Source of the DNA: an uncultured Bacteroidota bacterium | Lineage (GTDB): Bacteria; Bacteroidota; Bacteroidia; Bacteroidales; VadinHA17 | NCBI GenBank assembly: GCA_903824785.1 | Contig: CAIJYD010000101.1 | Location: forward strand, 83,611 to 147,610 | Direction: 5' to 3' | Length of the DNA stretch: 64,000 nucleotides | Shown: piece after piece, positions 8,589-17,818 of the stretch | How the letters are laid out: every line of letters begins with the position of its first letter | How positions within the stretch are numbered: position 1 is the stretch's first letter | Notes under the pieces: generated by a model | Told to the model about the DNA's origin: nothing | Database searches by the model: none | The model's input: the letters and a program-made list of their open reading frames with translations, nothing else | Made by a program: the position numbers and the translations under genes

Positions 8589-10421
8589 TTATTTATGAGT
8601 ATCACGGCCTTCCCAGCCACTCTTACCTTTATCCATAAAAACTTCCTGAAGAGTTTTTGATACTCTGCTGTCAACTTCTTCAACCAGCTGTATTCTTAAA
8701 GGCTGTGTAAGACGTTTTTGCCAGTCGAGAACAGGGGCAAAGAGGTCACCGTTTTTACCGGTTTCAAAGACGAGGTACGCCCATTTTTCTGAAAATACGT
8801 TCCCTTTCAGAGCAGGTACAACCTGCTGCATGTTAGAGGAGAGGAATGGATGAGAGAGGCCTCGGGCCCAGTATATCCAAGGTCCGGCAGTTATATAGAA
8901 GAAAGGATTCAGTAGTCTGACAGGCGATTCGATGCTGGCATTTGCATAGCTGATCTGGATACCTGCAAAACCGATTCCTTTTTCTTTGTTGAAAAAGATG
9001 ATCCAGGGAACATCTGCTTCCATCTTCAGGTCGGTGAGGTCGGGCATATTCGTAACATCGTAAACAATTACGGAATCTCTTACCACATCGTACCAGGCAG
9101 CATGTGTTATAAGCTCACGTTTGAATACCATTTCAGAATTTCTGAGGGCAAGAGTATTAACTGTTTCGTTAATACGCATGCATGTTGAACTGAAGAAATA
9201 GGGCATACCGGGGAAGAATTCATATCTGACAGAAGCATCAACTTCAGGAACTTCTCTCATACTATCCCATACTTCACTTTTTGCAACCACAGAACCGGAA
9301 ACAGTTTTAATATTTCTTGGCGGTTTCCAGTCGGCAGTGTGAGTCCATGCCCGCGGAGGAACATAAATATCGGGATTCCAGTGCATCGCACCATTGGTTT
9401 CAAGCCTGTGAAAGAAAGGGAGGTCTGGTTTGCTTTTCAGTGTTATCTGGTCGAGATGTCCTGAATTGGAATGAAGTATTACTGAGAAGACATCATTATC
9501 AATCTGTAGTCCGGGAGCTTCTCCCTGAACCCTTAAGTCGGTCTTGTACAGTTTATCCTTTGCATCAGGATTATTGTAGTAAACAAGGAAAACGCGGCTC
9601 GATTTTGCAGCTACATCAGCAAGAAAAGCAACTCGTACAGTTACAGTAGGTACCCAGAGAGGGACCTGGCGTGTAAGTTTTCCATCTTTATCGGGGCCAA
9701 GGTCATCTTCTTTGAGGTATTCCTGCAGATCATAAACCTGCGAAACAACTTCTGTAAGTTTATGTGTCTTCGGATCAACTTCAACTACGCGGATATCCCT
9801 GAACAACTGTTGTGCCTCATCAGGATAGAAAGCCAGCAATACTTCAACAGGTTCTTTTGCTCTGCTTATTCCTGCAGTTTCACTGATAATCACCGATTTA
9901 TAGCTTTTCCATTCTTTACCAAAAACTGTAGCACCCTGAGGGGCTTTTACTGTTTTTTCGGAACTGATCCATACATCGTCACTTGCCGCCTTTACTGATT
10001 TTTTCAATCTTACTGAGATCCGGATCTTATAATCCTGACCCGGCTGCCATCTGACCCAGCCAACAACACTAAAGTTTTTATAGAGAGTACCATCCTGAGA
10101 CAGACCGTATCCGGCCGGCGGACGCTCTGATAGGGGAGGCCGGTTCATATTCTCAATGTCCCCATCCCTTCGCAGGTCGGTGGCTCTCAGAACGGTGCCA
10201 TCAACTGCTGCTTCAACTTCAATTATAGAAGTCTGAGGCAATTCAATTTCGGCTTTGAAGTGGTAAAAAGGTATACCGGGACAAGGATAACCTAATTCTA
10301 TCTGAGTTATCTTTAATTCGACTGCAGCTTTTGATTTCTGTGCAATAAGTGTTAATGCAGGTAACATAGTCAGCAGGAAAATGAATATGACTCCTGATTT
10401 GAATAATTTGGATTTTTTCAT
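8589..10421 (-). CDS. Secreted protein of unknown family in the rhamnosidase operon
   Basis: A 610-residue protein with a Sec signal peptide ending near TLIAQ. I do not recognise a family. Residues about 35-160 look like an Ig-like or sandwich domain (KITQIELGYPCPGIPFYHFKA). Residues about 180-300 include KVFLVYYNN-type strands, and the C-terminal 300 residues contain RVQGEAPGLQIDNDVF and PYFFSSTCMRINETVNTLAL, a beta-rich pattern reminiscent of rhamnogalacturonan-lyase or YetA-like sandwiches. That resemblance is a guess. It is 7 bp upstream of the GH78 gene and 85 bp downstream of the 890-residue paralogue. A role in binding or cleaving the same glycan is inferred from context only. Confidence 0.8.
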   Translation of the reverse strand: MKKSKLFKSGVIFIFLLTMLPALTLIAQKSKAAVELKITQIELGYPCPGIPFYHFKAEIELPQTSIIEVEAAVDGTVLRATDLRRDGDIENMNRPPLSERPPAGYGLSQDGTLYKNFSVVGWVRWQPGQDYKIRISVRLKKSVKAASDDVWISSEKTVKAPQGATVFGKEWKSYKSVIISETAGISRAKEPVEVLLAFYPDEAQQLFRDIRVVEVDPKTHKLTEVVSQVYDLQEYLKEDDLGPDKDGKLTRQVPLWVPTVTVRVAFLADVAAKSSRVFLVYYNNPDAKDKLYKTDLRVQGEAPGLQIDNDVFSVILHSNSGHLDQITLKSKPDLPFFHRLETNGAMHWNPDIYVPPRAWTHTADWKPPRNIKTVSGSVVAKSEVWDSMREVPEVDASVRYEFFPGMPYFFSSTCMRINETVNTLALRNSEMVFKRELITHAAWYDVVRDSVIVYDVTNMPDLTDLKMEADVPWIIFFNKEKGIGFAGIQISYANASIESPVRLLNPFFYITAGPWIYWARGLSHPFLSSNMQQVVPALKGNVFSEKWAYLVFETGKNGDLFAPVLDWQKRLTQPLRIQLVEEVDSRVSKTLQEVFMDKGKSGWEGRDTHK

Positions 10422-10506
10422 GATAATAGACTCATTTAAAGTGATATTAATATATTTTTAACTTCCCGATTGAAGGTATAAATTCAGCGTTTAGTAAAAA
10501 CTGAAA

Positions 10507-13179
10507 CTATTGTTCCGAAATCAGGTTCCTTTTTCTTAACTCATCAACACCATTTTTCCATGTACCGCCTGCGGCCCACATATAATATGAAAAATACATT
10601 GTACTCTTCTGGTATATCGGAATCCATGGCTGGAATTCAGTGTAATAGAAATGTGCTTCTCCGTTTGATGGATGGTTCATCCACATGTGCAGGAACAGTG
10701 GTTCGGTAACAGGAAACGCTCCAACAAATGATATGTCCTCCTTTGTGTCATAGCCTGCATTCCATCCTTCTTTAAGGAAGAACAGCCGGCCGTAATATTT
10801 TTCAGGCTTCATCCTGTACTCATGCAAACCATCTTTTTCAGGTACTGTGAAAACATCTTCAAGCCAGTGTTTTGCTCCAAGTTCAAGGATAGGCTGAGGG
10901 CCGATCACGTTGGCTTCCGGATTGCGGAAAGTAAGGGCAAACTGAACTTCAAGCAAGGGTGAATTTCCATAAAGTGTAAATATCTTTTCAAGTCTGTTTC
11001 CAAAGTAATCTGCAGACATTTTTACCCTTACATAATCTCCTTCTTTTTTAAGGACCTCAACATTATAGATTTTATGGGTCTCCATGCTTCCCTGGCCAAG
11101 GAAATCTTCAAAACCGCCATAAGGGTAGTATCCTCTTTTTCTGAAGAGACGTTTGTCGTCGGCAGCTTTTTCCGGCCACAGTTTGAAGAAGACGTTATCA
11201 TTTCTTGATTTTACAATGTATTCAATTACGCGGGCGCCGGTGGCAAGAAGTGTTACCTGAACGCTGTCGTTTTCCATTCTGTATTCCATAACTCCATCGC
11301 TGTTAAGATCCACTTCGTACAGGTAGGGAGCTCCTGAAATTGCACCAACGCCAAGCTGACTGAGGTTTTCAAGACCAAGTGCTGTAACCTTGACTGTATA
11401 ACTTCCGGGTGGTACTTCGAGGTCAAATGAAGTTTCCTTAAATGTTGAAGTTGCCGCAGCGATTGTTTTTGTGGCAGAGTATATCACCTTCTTAGGGTTG
11501 GCTTTATCAAGTACTTCTACTTTCACAGGGAACGTAGGTTTGTCGGTGAAATTATGGACGGTTACCGGATAGGTAACTTTTGGTGTATGTCCGTAAAGAA
11601 GCTGCTGAGCAGATATTGCACGTGGAAGGTCGAGTATTGTGAGGGTGCTTTTCTTGCTTGTTTCCCATTTAAAATGAACTGCAACCGGATTTGTTTTATC
11701 CATTGCTGCTGCCTGAGGCTTCAGACCGAATTGCATTGTTTTTGAGGTATTTGCGGGGAGATTTACCTGAGCGGTGAGAGTGCCTGACATTTTCAGTTCA
11801 GGAGGTAGCACTATTTCAAGTGTTCCCGAAACAGGATGGGAATATGTATTGGTAAGAGTTACATTCAGCTGATAATTTTCTGTTGATGCCTCAATATTTA
11901 CACGGTCGCCAAAATACTCTTCCAGGAAAACACGATCAAGAAGCAGTAATTCCAGGGTGTTTCGGTATAAAGCAGGCCCCATCATCCTGCCATTGCCGAG
12001 GACAGCCACTTCGCGGCGGTCCATTATAGCCTCATACATAAGCGGTTTTGTTATACGTTCACCCTTTTTTATAAAAAGAACCATTGAGTTTTCAGTGCCA
12101 TTGTAGAGAGGACCCGTTGTGGTAATAAATGGTACATTTTCATTGTCAATCTGCTCTTTGTTTCCTTCTGTGGCAATATAGCCATCGTAATGAAAGGCAT
12201 CGGCTGTTGTGTCATAAACCTGACGGAACACATAACCTTCCTTCTCATGGGCATATGTTATCCATGAATCGTTGGTAAACATGCTTTGCACCTGCAATCC
12301 GTCATAATTCTTAAGGCCGTACATCGGACTGAAACCAACATCAGCAACAACAGGAAGATTAACTTTTGCCAGCCAGTCAATAAGTTCTTTCTGAGCCAGA
12401 AAATCCATATAGCCGCTGAATGTAAACCAGGTGTTTCCTTCATTCATTCCTTTTCCAATCACCTCCAATGGATGACCGGGAGTACAGGTGACGCTTTTCA
12501 AAAGAGTCTCTGTTCCAAACCAGCCACGACTGAGGTCATATTTTCCCAAAAGGTTTTTTGCATCATCAATAAGCTGCAATGCTTTAGTACGTTGATCTTT
12601 ACTTTTAGAGGAAATGATGAATATTTTTCTTCCTGCCTTTTCAATATAAAAAAGATTTACTTCAATATAATCCTTTGCCCCATACTGATGGCTTTTCAGT
12701 TTTTCTTTCCAGCCGTCATCAGCCGGAAGTTTTTCAGCAAGTTTTTTACCTGCTTCGGTATCGGGGTCGATCAGGACCAATGCGTTATTTGTTGCGGTAG
12801 TTTCGCCTATTTTCTGAAGTGAAGGCTGATCAAGAAGAACATACTGAACATTCAGGAGGGAGTTCATAAATCCCTCTTCAACGGATAGTCCTGGAATTTT
12901 CAGGTCGTCAGCAATATCCAGCTTGTTCTGGGCAATAGTGTAATCAACATTGGGCATTACCATCTTGAAGAGATTTCCGTAGCGGATATTCTCACGATAG
13001 ATGTCGTGCCAGTAGTTTGTATAGCCGTTAAACTGAAAATTGGTAGTTACTTTGTTCTTATCCGGACTAAAAGAGCCATTATACTTATAGTCATCCAGAT
13101 TTTGCGCATAGCCGGATAGGCTTAACAGTGTAAGCATCAGGGCAGTCAGAAAGCAGTGATTTTTAAATAATGTTTTCAT
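10507..13179 (-). CDS. Secreted 890-residue protein of unknown family, paralogue B of a tandem pair
   Basis: A signal peptide (ends SLSGYAQ) is followed by about 870 residues without a domain I can name. The N-terminal third has an alpha/beta look (VIGKGMNEGNTWFTFSGYMD, AVLGNGRMMGPALYRNT). The middle third has two sandwich-like repeats (YQLNVTLTNTYSHPVSGTLE and YGHTPKVTYPVTVHNFTDKP). The C-terminal third (PYGGFEDFLGQGSMETHK, LYGNSPLLEVQFAL) resembles the galactose-mutarotase-like sandwiches of large glycosidases and lyases. It has exactly the same length as the neighbour at 13251-15923, with long runs of identical residues, so the pair arose by tandem duplication. Function unknown; a secreted glycan-active enzyme or binding protein is inferred from the operon. 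Confidence 0.85.
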   Translation of the reverse strand: MKTLFKNHCFLTALMLTLLSLSGYAQNLDDYKYNGSFSPDKNKVTTNFQFNGYTNYWHDIYRENIRYGNLFKMVMPNVDYTIAQNKLDIADDLKIPGLSVEEGFMNSLLNVQYVLLDQPSLQKIGETTATNNALVLIDPDTEAGKKLAEKLPADDGWKEKLKSHQYGAKDYIEVNLFYIEKAGRKIFIISSKSKDQRTKALQLIDDAKNLLGKYDLSRGWFGTETLLKSVTCTPGHPLEVIGKGMNEGNTWFTFSGYMDFLAQKELIDWLAKVNLPVVADVGFSPMYGLKNYDGLQVQSMFTNDSWITYAHEKEGYVFRQVYDTTADAFHYDGYIATEGNKEQIDNENVPFITTTGPLYNGTENSMVLFIKKGERITKPLMYEAIMDRREVAVLGNGRMMGPALYRNTLELLLLDRVFLEEYFGDRVNIEASTENYQLNVTLTNTYSHPVSGTLEIVLPPELKMSGTLTAQVNLPANTSKTMQFGLKPQAAAMDKTNPVAVHFKWETSKKSTLTILDLPRAISAQQLLYGHTPKVTYPVTVHNFTDKPTFPVKVEVLDKANPKKVIYSATKTIAAATSTFKETSFDLEVPPGSYTVKVTALGLENLSQLGVGAISGAPYLYEVDLNSDGVMEYRMENDSVQVTLLATGARVIEYIVKSRNDNVFFKLWPEKAADDKRLFRKRGYYPYGGFEDFLGQGSMETHKIYNVEVLKKEGDYVRVKMSADYFGNRLEKIFTLYGNSPLLEVQFALTFRNPEANVIGPQPILELGAKHWLEDVFTVPEKDGLHEYRMKPEKYYGRLFFLKEGWNAGYDTKEDISFVGAFPVTEPLFLHMWMNHPSNGEAHFYYTEFQPWIPIYQKSTMYFSYYMWAAGGTWKNGVDELRKRNLISEQ

Positions 13180-13190
13180 GGCAATTTTTA

Positions 13191-13226
13191 TAATGGTTAA
13201 TGGTTAATGGTTAATGGTTAATGGTT
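13191..13226. repeat. Five tandem copies of the heptamer TAATGGT
   Basis: A perfect 7-bp repeat (TAATGGT x5 plus one base) lies in the 71-bp gap between the two 890-residue paralogues, just upstream of the second one's start at 13179. A length change here would alter the leader of the downstream gene without touching coding sequence. Function unknown. Confidence 0.9.
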
Positions 13227-13250
13227 CGTCAAAATAAAGTGGGGATTGAA

Positions 13251-15923
13251 TTACTGTTCGGTTATTAGATTACGGTCTCTTAATGATTTTACTCCATTTT
13301 GCCATGGGCCGCCTGTACCCCAGAAATAGTATGTAAAATACATTGTGCTTTTCTGAAAAATTGGTACCCAGGGCTGGAATTCGTGACAATAGAAATGGGC
13401 ATCAGGATTTCTTGGGTGGTTCATAAACATATGGAGGAAGAGTGGAGGCTTAACAGGAAAGGCAGCCACAAAACTGATATTTTCCTTTGTATCATAACCG
13501 GCATCCCATCCCTCTTTCAGATATATTACCCTTCCAAAATATCTTTCAGGCTGCATTCTGTATTCATGTAATCCATCTTTCTCTGGTGTAATGAAAACAT
13601 CCTCGGTCCAGTGTTTCTTTCCAAGTTCAAGCACAGGTACTGGTGCAATCATATTGGCTTCAGGGTTTTTGAAAGTAAGAGCAAACTGCACTTCGAGAAG
13701 TGGTGAGTTTCCGTATAATGTGTAAATTTTTTCCAGTTTGTTTCCAAAATAATCAGCAGTCATTTTCACTCTGATATAGTCGCCTTCCTTTTTAAGAATT
13801 TCAGCGTCATAAACCTTATGTGTTTCCATGCTTGCCTGACCAAGGAAATCTTCAAAACCTCCGTATGGATAATAACCTCTTTTTCTGAATTTTCGTTTTT
13901 CATCGACAGGTTTTATGGGCCATATTCTATACATCACATTATCTTTTCTGGATTTAACGATATATTCAATAACGCGTCCACCTGTTCTCAGAAGAGTAAG
14001 CTTCACGCTGTCATTTTCCAAAATGTATTCGTTTACACCATCGCCGTCAAGATCTGCCTCAGATAATTTTGGGGCACCGGATGCTGTTCCCACTCCAAGC
14101 TGCTGATGACTTTCAAGGCCGAGTGCTGTAATCTTCACATCATAACTGCCTGCCGGGACTTTAAGATCAAATATAACCTCGCTGAATGTACCTTTGGGGG
14201 TAGTGCAGGAGAGGGTGTTGCTGAATACTGATTTGTCCGGTTTATTCTTATCAAGAACCTCTATTTTTACGGGGAATGTTGACTGATCAGTGAAATTGTG
14301 TATTGTAACCGGAAATCTTACCTCAGGAGCATGGCCATAAAGAAGCTGGTGAGCAGAGATTGCAGGCGGGAGATCGAGCATTGTAAGAGTTGTTTTTTTT
14401 CCGGTTTCCCATTTGTAATGAACTGCAACGGGATTTGTCTTGCTCATTGCACTTGCATCAGGCTGTAAGGCAAATTGCAATCTCTTAGAGCTGTTGGCAG
14501 GGAGAGTGAGCTCAACAGAAAGCGACCCGGCCATTTTCAATTCAGGAGGAAGAACTATTTCCAGCATGCCCGATACAGGGTGTGCATAAGTATTGCTGAC
14601 AGTAACATTAAGCTGATAATTCTCTGTAACAGCTTCAAGACTTACCCTGTCGCCAAAATACTCTTCTAGAAAAACCCTGTCAAGAAGCAGAAATTCAAGA
14701 GTGTTCCGGTAAAGTGCAGGCCCCATCATCTTACCGTTGGCAATCACTGATACCTCCCGGCGCTGCATAATGGCATCCCATAAGTTCTGATCAGAGATCT
14801 GTTCACCTTTGTTTATGAAGAGCATCATGCAGGGGACAGCATCATTGTCGAGAGCACCTGTTGTTGTAACAAACGGAACATTATAATTGTCAATCTGTTC
14901 TTTATTACCTTCAGTAGCGAAATAACCATCATAGCTATAGAGGTCTGCGGCGGCATCATCTACTTTTCTGAAGACATAGCCATTTTTTTCATGAGCAAAA
15001 TTGATCCATGATTCATTTGTAAACATATTCTGAACCTGCAATCCATCATAGTCTTTACATCCGAAAACCTGACCGTATCCAACCTGGGCTATAACGGGAA
15101 GTTTCACTTTGGCAAGCCAGTCGACAATTTCTTTTTGTGCAAGAAAATCCATATAACCGCTGAAAGTAAACCATGTATTACCTTCATTCATTCCTTTTCC
15201 AATAACTTCCAGGGGATGACCGGCAGTACAGGTGACGCTTTTCAGAAGCGTTTCGGCTCCGAACCAGCCGCGGTGAAGATCATATTTTCCAAGTATGCTT
15301 TTTGTATTATCGATCTGAGTAAGTACTTTTTCGCGCAGCTCCTTACTTTTAGATGATATGACATATATTTTCTTTGGGCCGTTTTCGAGATAAAAAACAT
15401 TTACCTCAGTAAAATTCACAGCATTGTACTGATGGCTTTTGAGCTTTTCTCTCCACTCGTCTTTTGCAGGCAGAAGGGAGGTAAGTTTTTTACCCGCCTC
15501 TGTATCAGGGTCGGTTAAGACCAGAACATTATTGTCATGAATTGCTTCACCAAGTTTTTGAAGTGATGGCTGATCAAGAAGAATATATTGTCCGTTAAGA
15601 AGGCTGTTTAAAAATCCTTCCTGCATCGATAATCCTGTAATATTCATATCGTCAGCAATATCCAGTTTGCTTTGGGCAATTGTGTATTCAACATCAGGGA
15701 CCTCCTCCTTAAACAGGTTTCCATAGCGAATCTGTTTATTGAAGATGTCGTGCCAGAAGTTAGTATAGCCGTTAAACTGAAAACCTGACTTTACTGCATT
15801 TTCATCGGGATGAAAAGATCCATTGGATTTAAACTCTTTAAGATCCTGAGCGAATGCAATACTTCCGGACATAACTATGGCCAGAGCAGGCAGAAGGTAA
15901 TGCTTTAAGAAATCAGTTTTCAT
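13251..15923 (-). CDS. Secreted 890-residue protein of unknown family, paralogue A of a tandem pair
   Basis: First gene of the long minus-strand train. A signal peptide (ends SGSIAFAQ) precedes the same architecture as its neighbour at 10507-13179: N-terminal alpha/beta segment with FTFSGYMDFLAQKE, central sandwich repeats, and a C-terminal PYGGFEDFLGQASMETHK sandwich segment. Both proteins are 890 residues and appear to align without large indels, while differing at many scattered positions, so this is an old but well-kept duplication rather than an assembly artefact. I recognise no named family. The 370-bp space upstream must hold the promoter for the operon. Confidence 0.85.
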   Translation of the reverse strand: MKTDFLKHYLLPALAIVMSGSIAFAQDLKEFKSNGSFHPDENAVKSGFQFNGYTNFWHDIFNKQIRYGNLFKEEVPDVEYTIAQSKLDIADDMNITGLSMQEGFLNSLLNGQYILLDQPSLQKLGEAIHDNNVLVLTDPDTEAGKKLTSLLPAKDEWREKLKSHQYNAVNFTEVNVFYLENGPKKIYVISSKSKELREKVLTQIDNTKSILGKYDLHRGWFGAETLLKSVTCTAGHPLEVIGKGMNEGNTWFTFSGYMDFLAQKEIVDWLAKVKLPVIAQVGYGQVFGCKDYDGLQVQNMFTNESWINFAHEKNGYVFRKVDDAAADLYSYDGYFATEGNKEQIDNYNVPFVTTTGALDNDAVPCMMLFINKGEQISDQNLWDAIMQRREVSVIANGKMMGPALYRNTLEFLLLDRVFLEEYFGDRVSLEAVTENYQLNVTVSNTYAHPVSGMLEIVLPPELKMAGSLSVELTLPANSSKRLQFALQPDASAMSKTNPVAVHYKWETGKKTTLTMLDLPPAISAHQLLYGHAPEVRFPVTIHNFTDQSTFPVKIEVLDKNKPDKSVFSNTLSCTTPKGTFSEVIFDLKVPAGSYDVKITALGLESHQQLGVGTASGAPKLSEADLDGDGVNEYILENDSVKLTLLRTGGRVIEYIVKSRKDNVMYRIWPIKPVDEKRKFRKRGYYPYGGFEDFLGQASMETHKVYDAEILKKEGDYIRVKMTADYFGNKLEKIYTLYGNSPLLEVQFALTFKNPEANMIAPVPVLELGKKHWTEDVFITPEKDGLHEYRMQPERYFGRVIYLKEGWDAGYDTKENISFVAAFPVKPPLFLHMFMNHPRNPDAHFYCHEFQPWVPIFQKSTMYFTYYFWGTGGPWQNGVKSLRDRNLITEQ

Positions 15924-16293
15924 TGTTTACAGGTATTTGAAAGAAGCTGAAATAAAAAAAAATCACAAAGGTGACCCATTAGTCAGGTAAATTTAAGAAT
16001 AGAAATTAAATAGGAGATGAAAAGGTCGGTTTTTTTTAGGTGTCTGTAATTTAGTTTAGCGCAATTATATTTTTCCGACAGGATCTATTCCCTCAGAGTC
16101 ATTTTCTGCTAGGTGGGGAACTGGCATAATATTCGCTTTTCCGGTATCGGACTTTTGCTCAATTATGTTGAATGTAAATATTCCTATTCCTATTTAAAGT
16201 GTAAAATTTAAATAGTATTACCAATGGGTCCGGTCGGAGTCTTCGTTAAATCAAATGGGTTTTTCCTGAAATATTATTGAGTGGATGAATTTG
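15924..16293. other. Intergenic region between the operon start and the sialidase-like gene
   Basis: No gene is visible in 370 bp. A possible minus-strand -7 box, CACCTTTG in reverse complement (15966-15973, one mismatch to TAxxTTTG), lies about 45 bp before the 15923 start. An AT-only inverted repeat, CTATTTAAA at 16190-16198 and TTTAAATAG at 16207-16215 with an 8-nt loop, lies about 80 bp after the sialidase stop and may form a weak hairpin. Nothing else stands out. Confidence 0.5.
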
Positions 16294-17388
16294 TTATTTA
16301 TACATCCAGTCAGTATCAAGTTTTACAATAACCGATCCAAGTGTGGTCCAGTTATAATAACTCAGAAGTAATTCATTATTAACGTAATGTACTGCAGGAT
16401 AGCAGAACGATCCGAAAGGATTATCTTCAAGGATTTTTTTATTGATCCAGGTTTTTCCTTCATTTTTTGAAATGGCAATATTAAATGGTGTACGTTTCTG
16501 ATCGACCCCATTATCATTCCATACAAGCAGCAGATCTCCTGTTGACGGGATACGGGTTATGGATGCGGGAGAGCATGGGGATTTTATGTTTCCGGGTTCA
16601 ACGGCGCTCCATGTTTTGCCTTTATCTTTTGAATAAGAGAAATACTGAACTCCTGATCTTGTGCGAAGAAACATTAATATTTCTCCGTTATTCAACTCAA
16701 CCATTCCTGGCTCCTGTGTAACAATAGAACCGGGATTTGAAACCTCCTCACCTGCTGTCCAGCTTTTTCCGTTATCATCGGAATAGTAGCTCCAGATCCG
16801 TCCTGCATCAGTTGCATCCTTTTCCCCGGGACTTTGATGTAATGCCACGGCAAAGAGAAGCCGCCCGTTCTTCAACTGAATAACACGATTATTGTTAAGG
16901 ACAAAATAGCCCACCTTATTAATAATGCATGGCTGCGGATTACTCCATGTTTTTGCTTCATCCTTTGATATTCTGAGATATGGGATGCAGTCGGTTACGG
17001 AGTTCTTCCTGAGATAAAAAAATGCAATTTCTCCATTCTGCAAACGCAGCAGGGAGACTGACATTACATTCATTTTTCCCTCCTGCTCAACAATCTTAAC
17101 CTCTTTTTCCGACCATGTTTCTCCATTGTCTGATGAATATCTGCCTGCCAGGTAAGCATTTGCATGGTCGTTAGCTGATGAGCCGGTATAATGACTGTAT
17201 ATAAAAAGAATACGTCCATCTTTTAATGTTATAAAATCACCTTCGCTGTTTCGTGGATTGTCTGCCCCTGGCATCAGGTTGAGAACCAACTCTTTTCCAT
17301 GGTTCATTCTGCTGCTGTTTCTTTCCGGTTTGTTCCTGCAGCCGGCCACAATCAGAATAATAAAAACGAGGAGTGATATCTTAATCAT
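16294..17388 (-). CDS. Sialidase/neuraminidase-like BNR-repeat lipoprotein
   Basis: A six-bladed-propeller exo-glycosidase-like protein. I choose the ATG at 17388 (364 residues) because it gives a clean lipoprotein signal with lipobox IVAGC; the frame is open to 17544, but that extension buries the signal. Five Asp-box (BNR) motifs are visible: SSDNGETW, SKDEAKTW, SDDNGKSW, SKDKGKTW and SKNEGKTW, plus an ITRIPSTGDLLLVWND segment. This fold covers sialidases and other glycan-active propellers; many Bacteroidota members in plant-glycan loci are not true sialidases, so sialic acid specificity should not be assumed. It is separated from the downstream train by 370 bp and probably has its own promoter. 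Confidence 0.87.
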   Translation of the reverse strand: MIKISLLVFIILIVAGCRNKPERNSSRMNHGKELVLNLMPGADNPRNSEGDFITLKDGRILFIYSHYTGSSANDHANAYLAGRYSSDNGETWSEKEVKIVEQEGKMNVMSVSLLRLQNGEIAFFYLRKNSVTDCIPYLRISKDEAKTWSNPQPCIINKVGYFVLNNNRVIQLKNGRLLFAVALHQSPGEKDATDAGRIWSYYSDDNGKSWTAGEEVSNPGSIVTQEPGMVELNNGEILMFLRTRSGVQYFSYSKDKGKTWSAVEPGNIKSPCSPASITRIPSTGDLLLVWNDNGVDQKRTPFNIAISKNEGKTWINKKILEDNPFGSFCYPAVHYVNNELLLSYYNWTTLGSVIVKLDTDWMYK

Positions 17389-17507
17389 TTCCGGGAACTG
17401 CCAGAATTGATCATTTCCTGATATTTTTGAATTGGAGGTGGAAAGCATGGTTTCAAAATTTATAATTAATATTACAATAATTGTAACTGCCCGGTACTTG
17501 AAGTGCG

Positions 17508-17575
17508 GAGTGGTTAAAGTTAAATAATCCGGTGGTATAAACAATCTCTTTGTGAGATTAACATTTATAGATTTG
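17508..17575. repeat. Intergenic element, copy 1 (related to 29394-29461)
   Basis: The segment starts GAGTGGTTAAAGTTAAATAA and contains the small hairpin AATCTC-TTTGT-GAGATT. It aligns with only one single-base length difference to 29394-29461, at roughly three quarters identity by eye. Both copies sit in divergent intergenic regions beside glycosidase genes. It could be a shared regulatory region or a worn repeat element. Confidence 0.6.
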
Positions 17576-17769
17576 GAAGGCTACTTGCGTCAGGAGTGAG
17601 CAGTGCGAAGCAGGGGGTGAGTTTATGGGATCGGAGGTGGAAACGCAGGGGATGAGTTTATGGGGATTGAAGAGTTTAGAGTGAACTAAAGTTTAGAGTG
17701 AATCTGATCTTTAATTTTTAACTTTAGGCACTTTAGTCAATCCAAACTCAAGGAACTTACTATTAATGC

Positions 17770-17777
17770 TAAATTTG
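17770..17777 (+). promoter_or_regulatory. Bacteroidota-type -7 box TAAATTTG
   Basis: A perfect match to the TAxxTTTG consensus lies 5 nt before the ATG at 17783 and 41 nt before the preferred start at 17819. A good -33 TTTG at the usual spacing is not seen. The same box, spacing and flanks recur upstream of the second esterase, which supports function. Confidence 0.5.
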
Positions 17778-17818
17778 CTATTATGCTACGAACCCTTTTA
17801 AGCCCGGTAAAAAAGAAA

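Larger units (their letters stand above)
17389..17782. other. Divergent intergenic region with degenerate repeats
   Basis: This gap separates the minus-strand sialidase-like gene from the plus-strand esterases. It holds three repeat layers. A 68-bp segment at 17508-17575 is similar to 29394-29461. A 35-bp tandem pair is based on TGAGTTTATGGG (17610-17629 and 17645-17665). AGTTTAGAGTGAA occurs twice (17674-17686 and 17690-17702 approximately). The plus-strand promoter box TAAATTTG lies at the right end. No coding potential seen. Confidence 0.6.

Noticed and set aside
8582..8683. N-terminal extension of the rhamnosidase to 8683
   Set aside because: It overlaps the upstream gene by 95 bp and hides a clear lipoprotein signal that begins at 8581.
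12286..12822. 178-codon plus-strand frame inside the 890-residue gene
   Set aside because: It is antisense to a strongly supported secreted-protein gene, has no recognisable protein features, and its length is explained by codon bias of the real gene.
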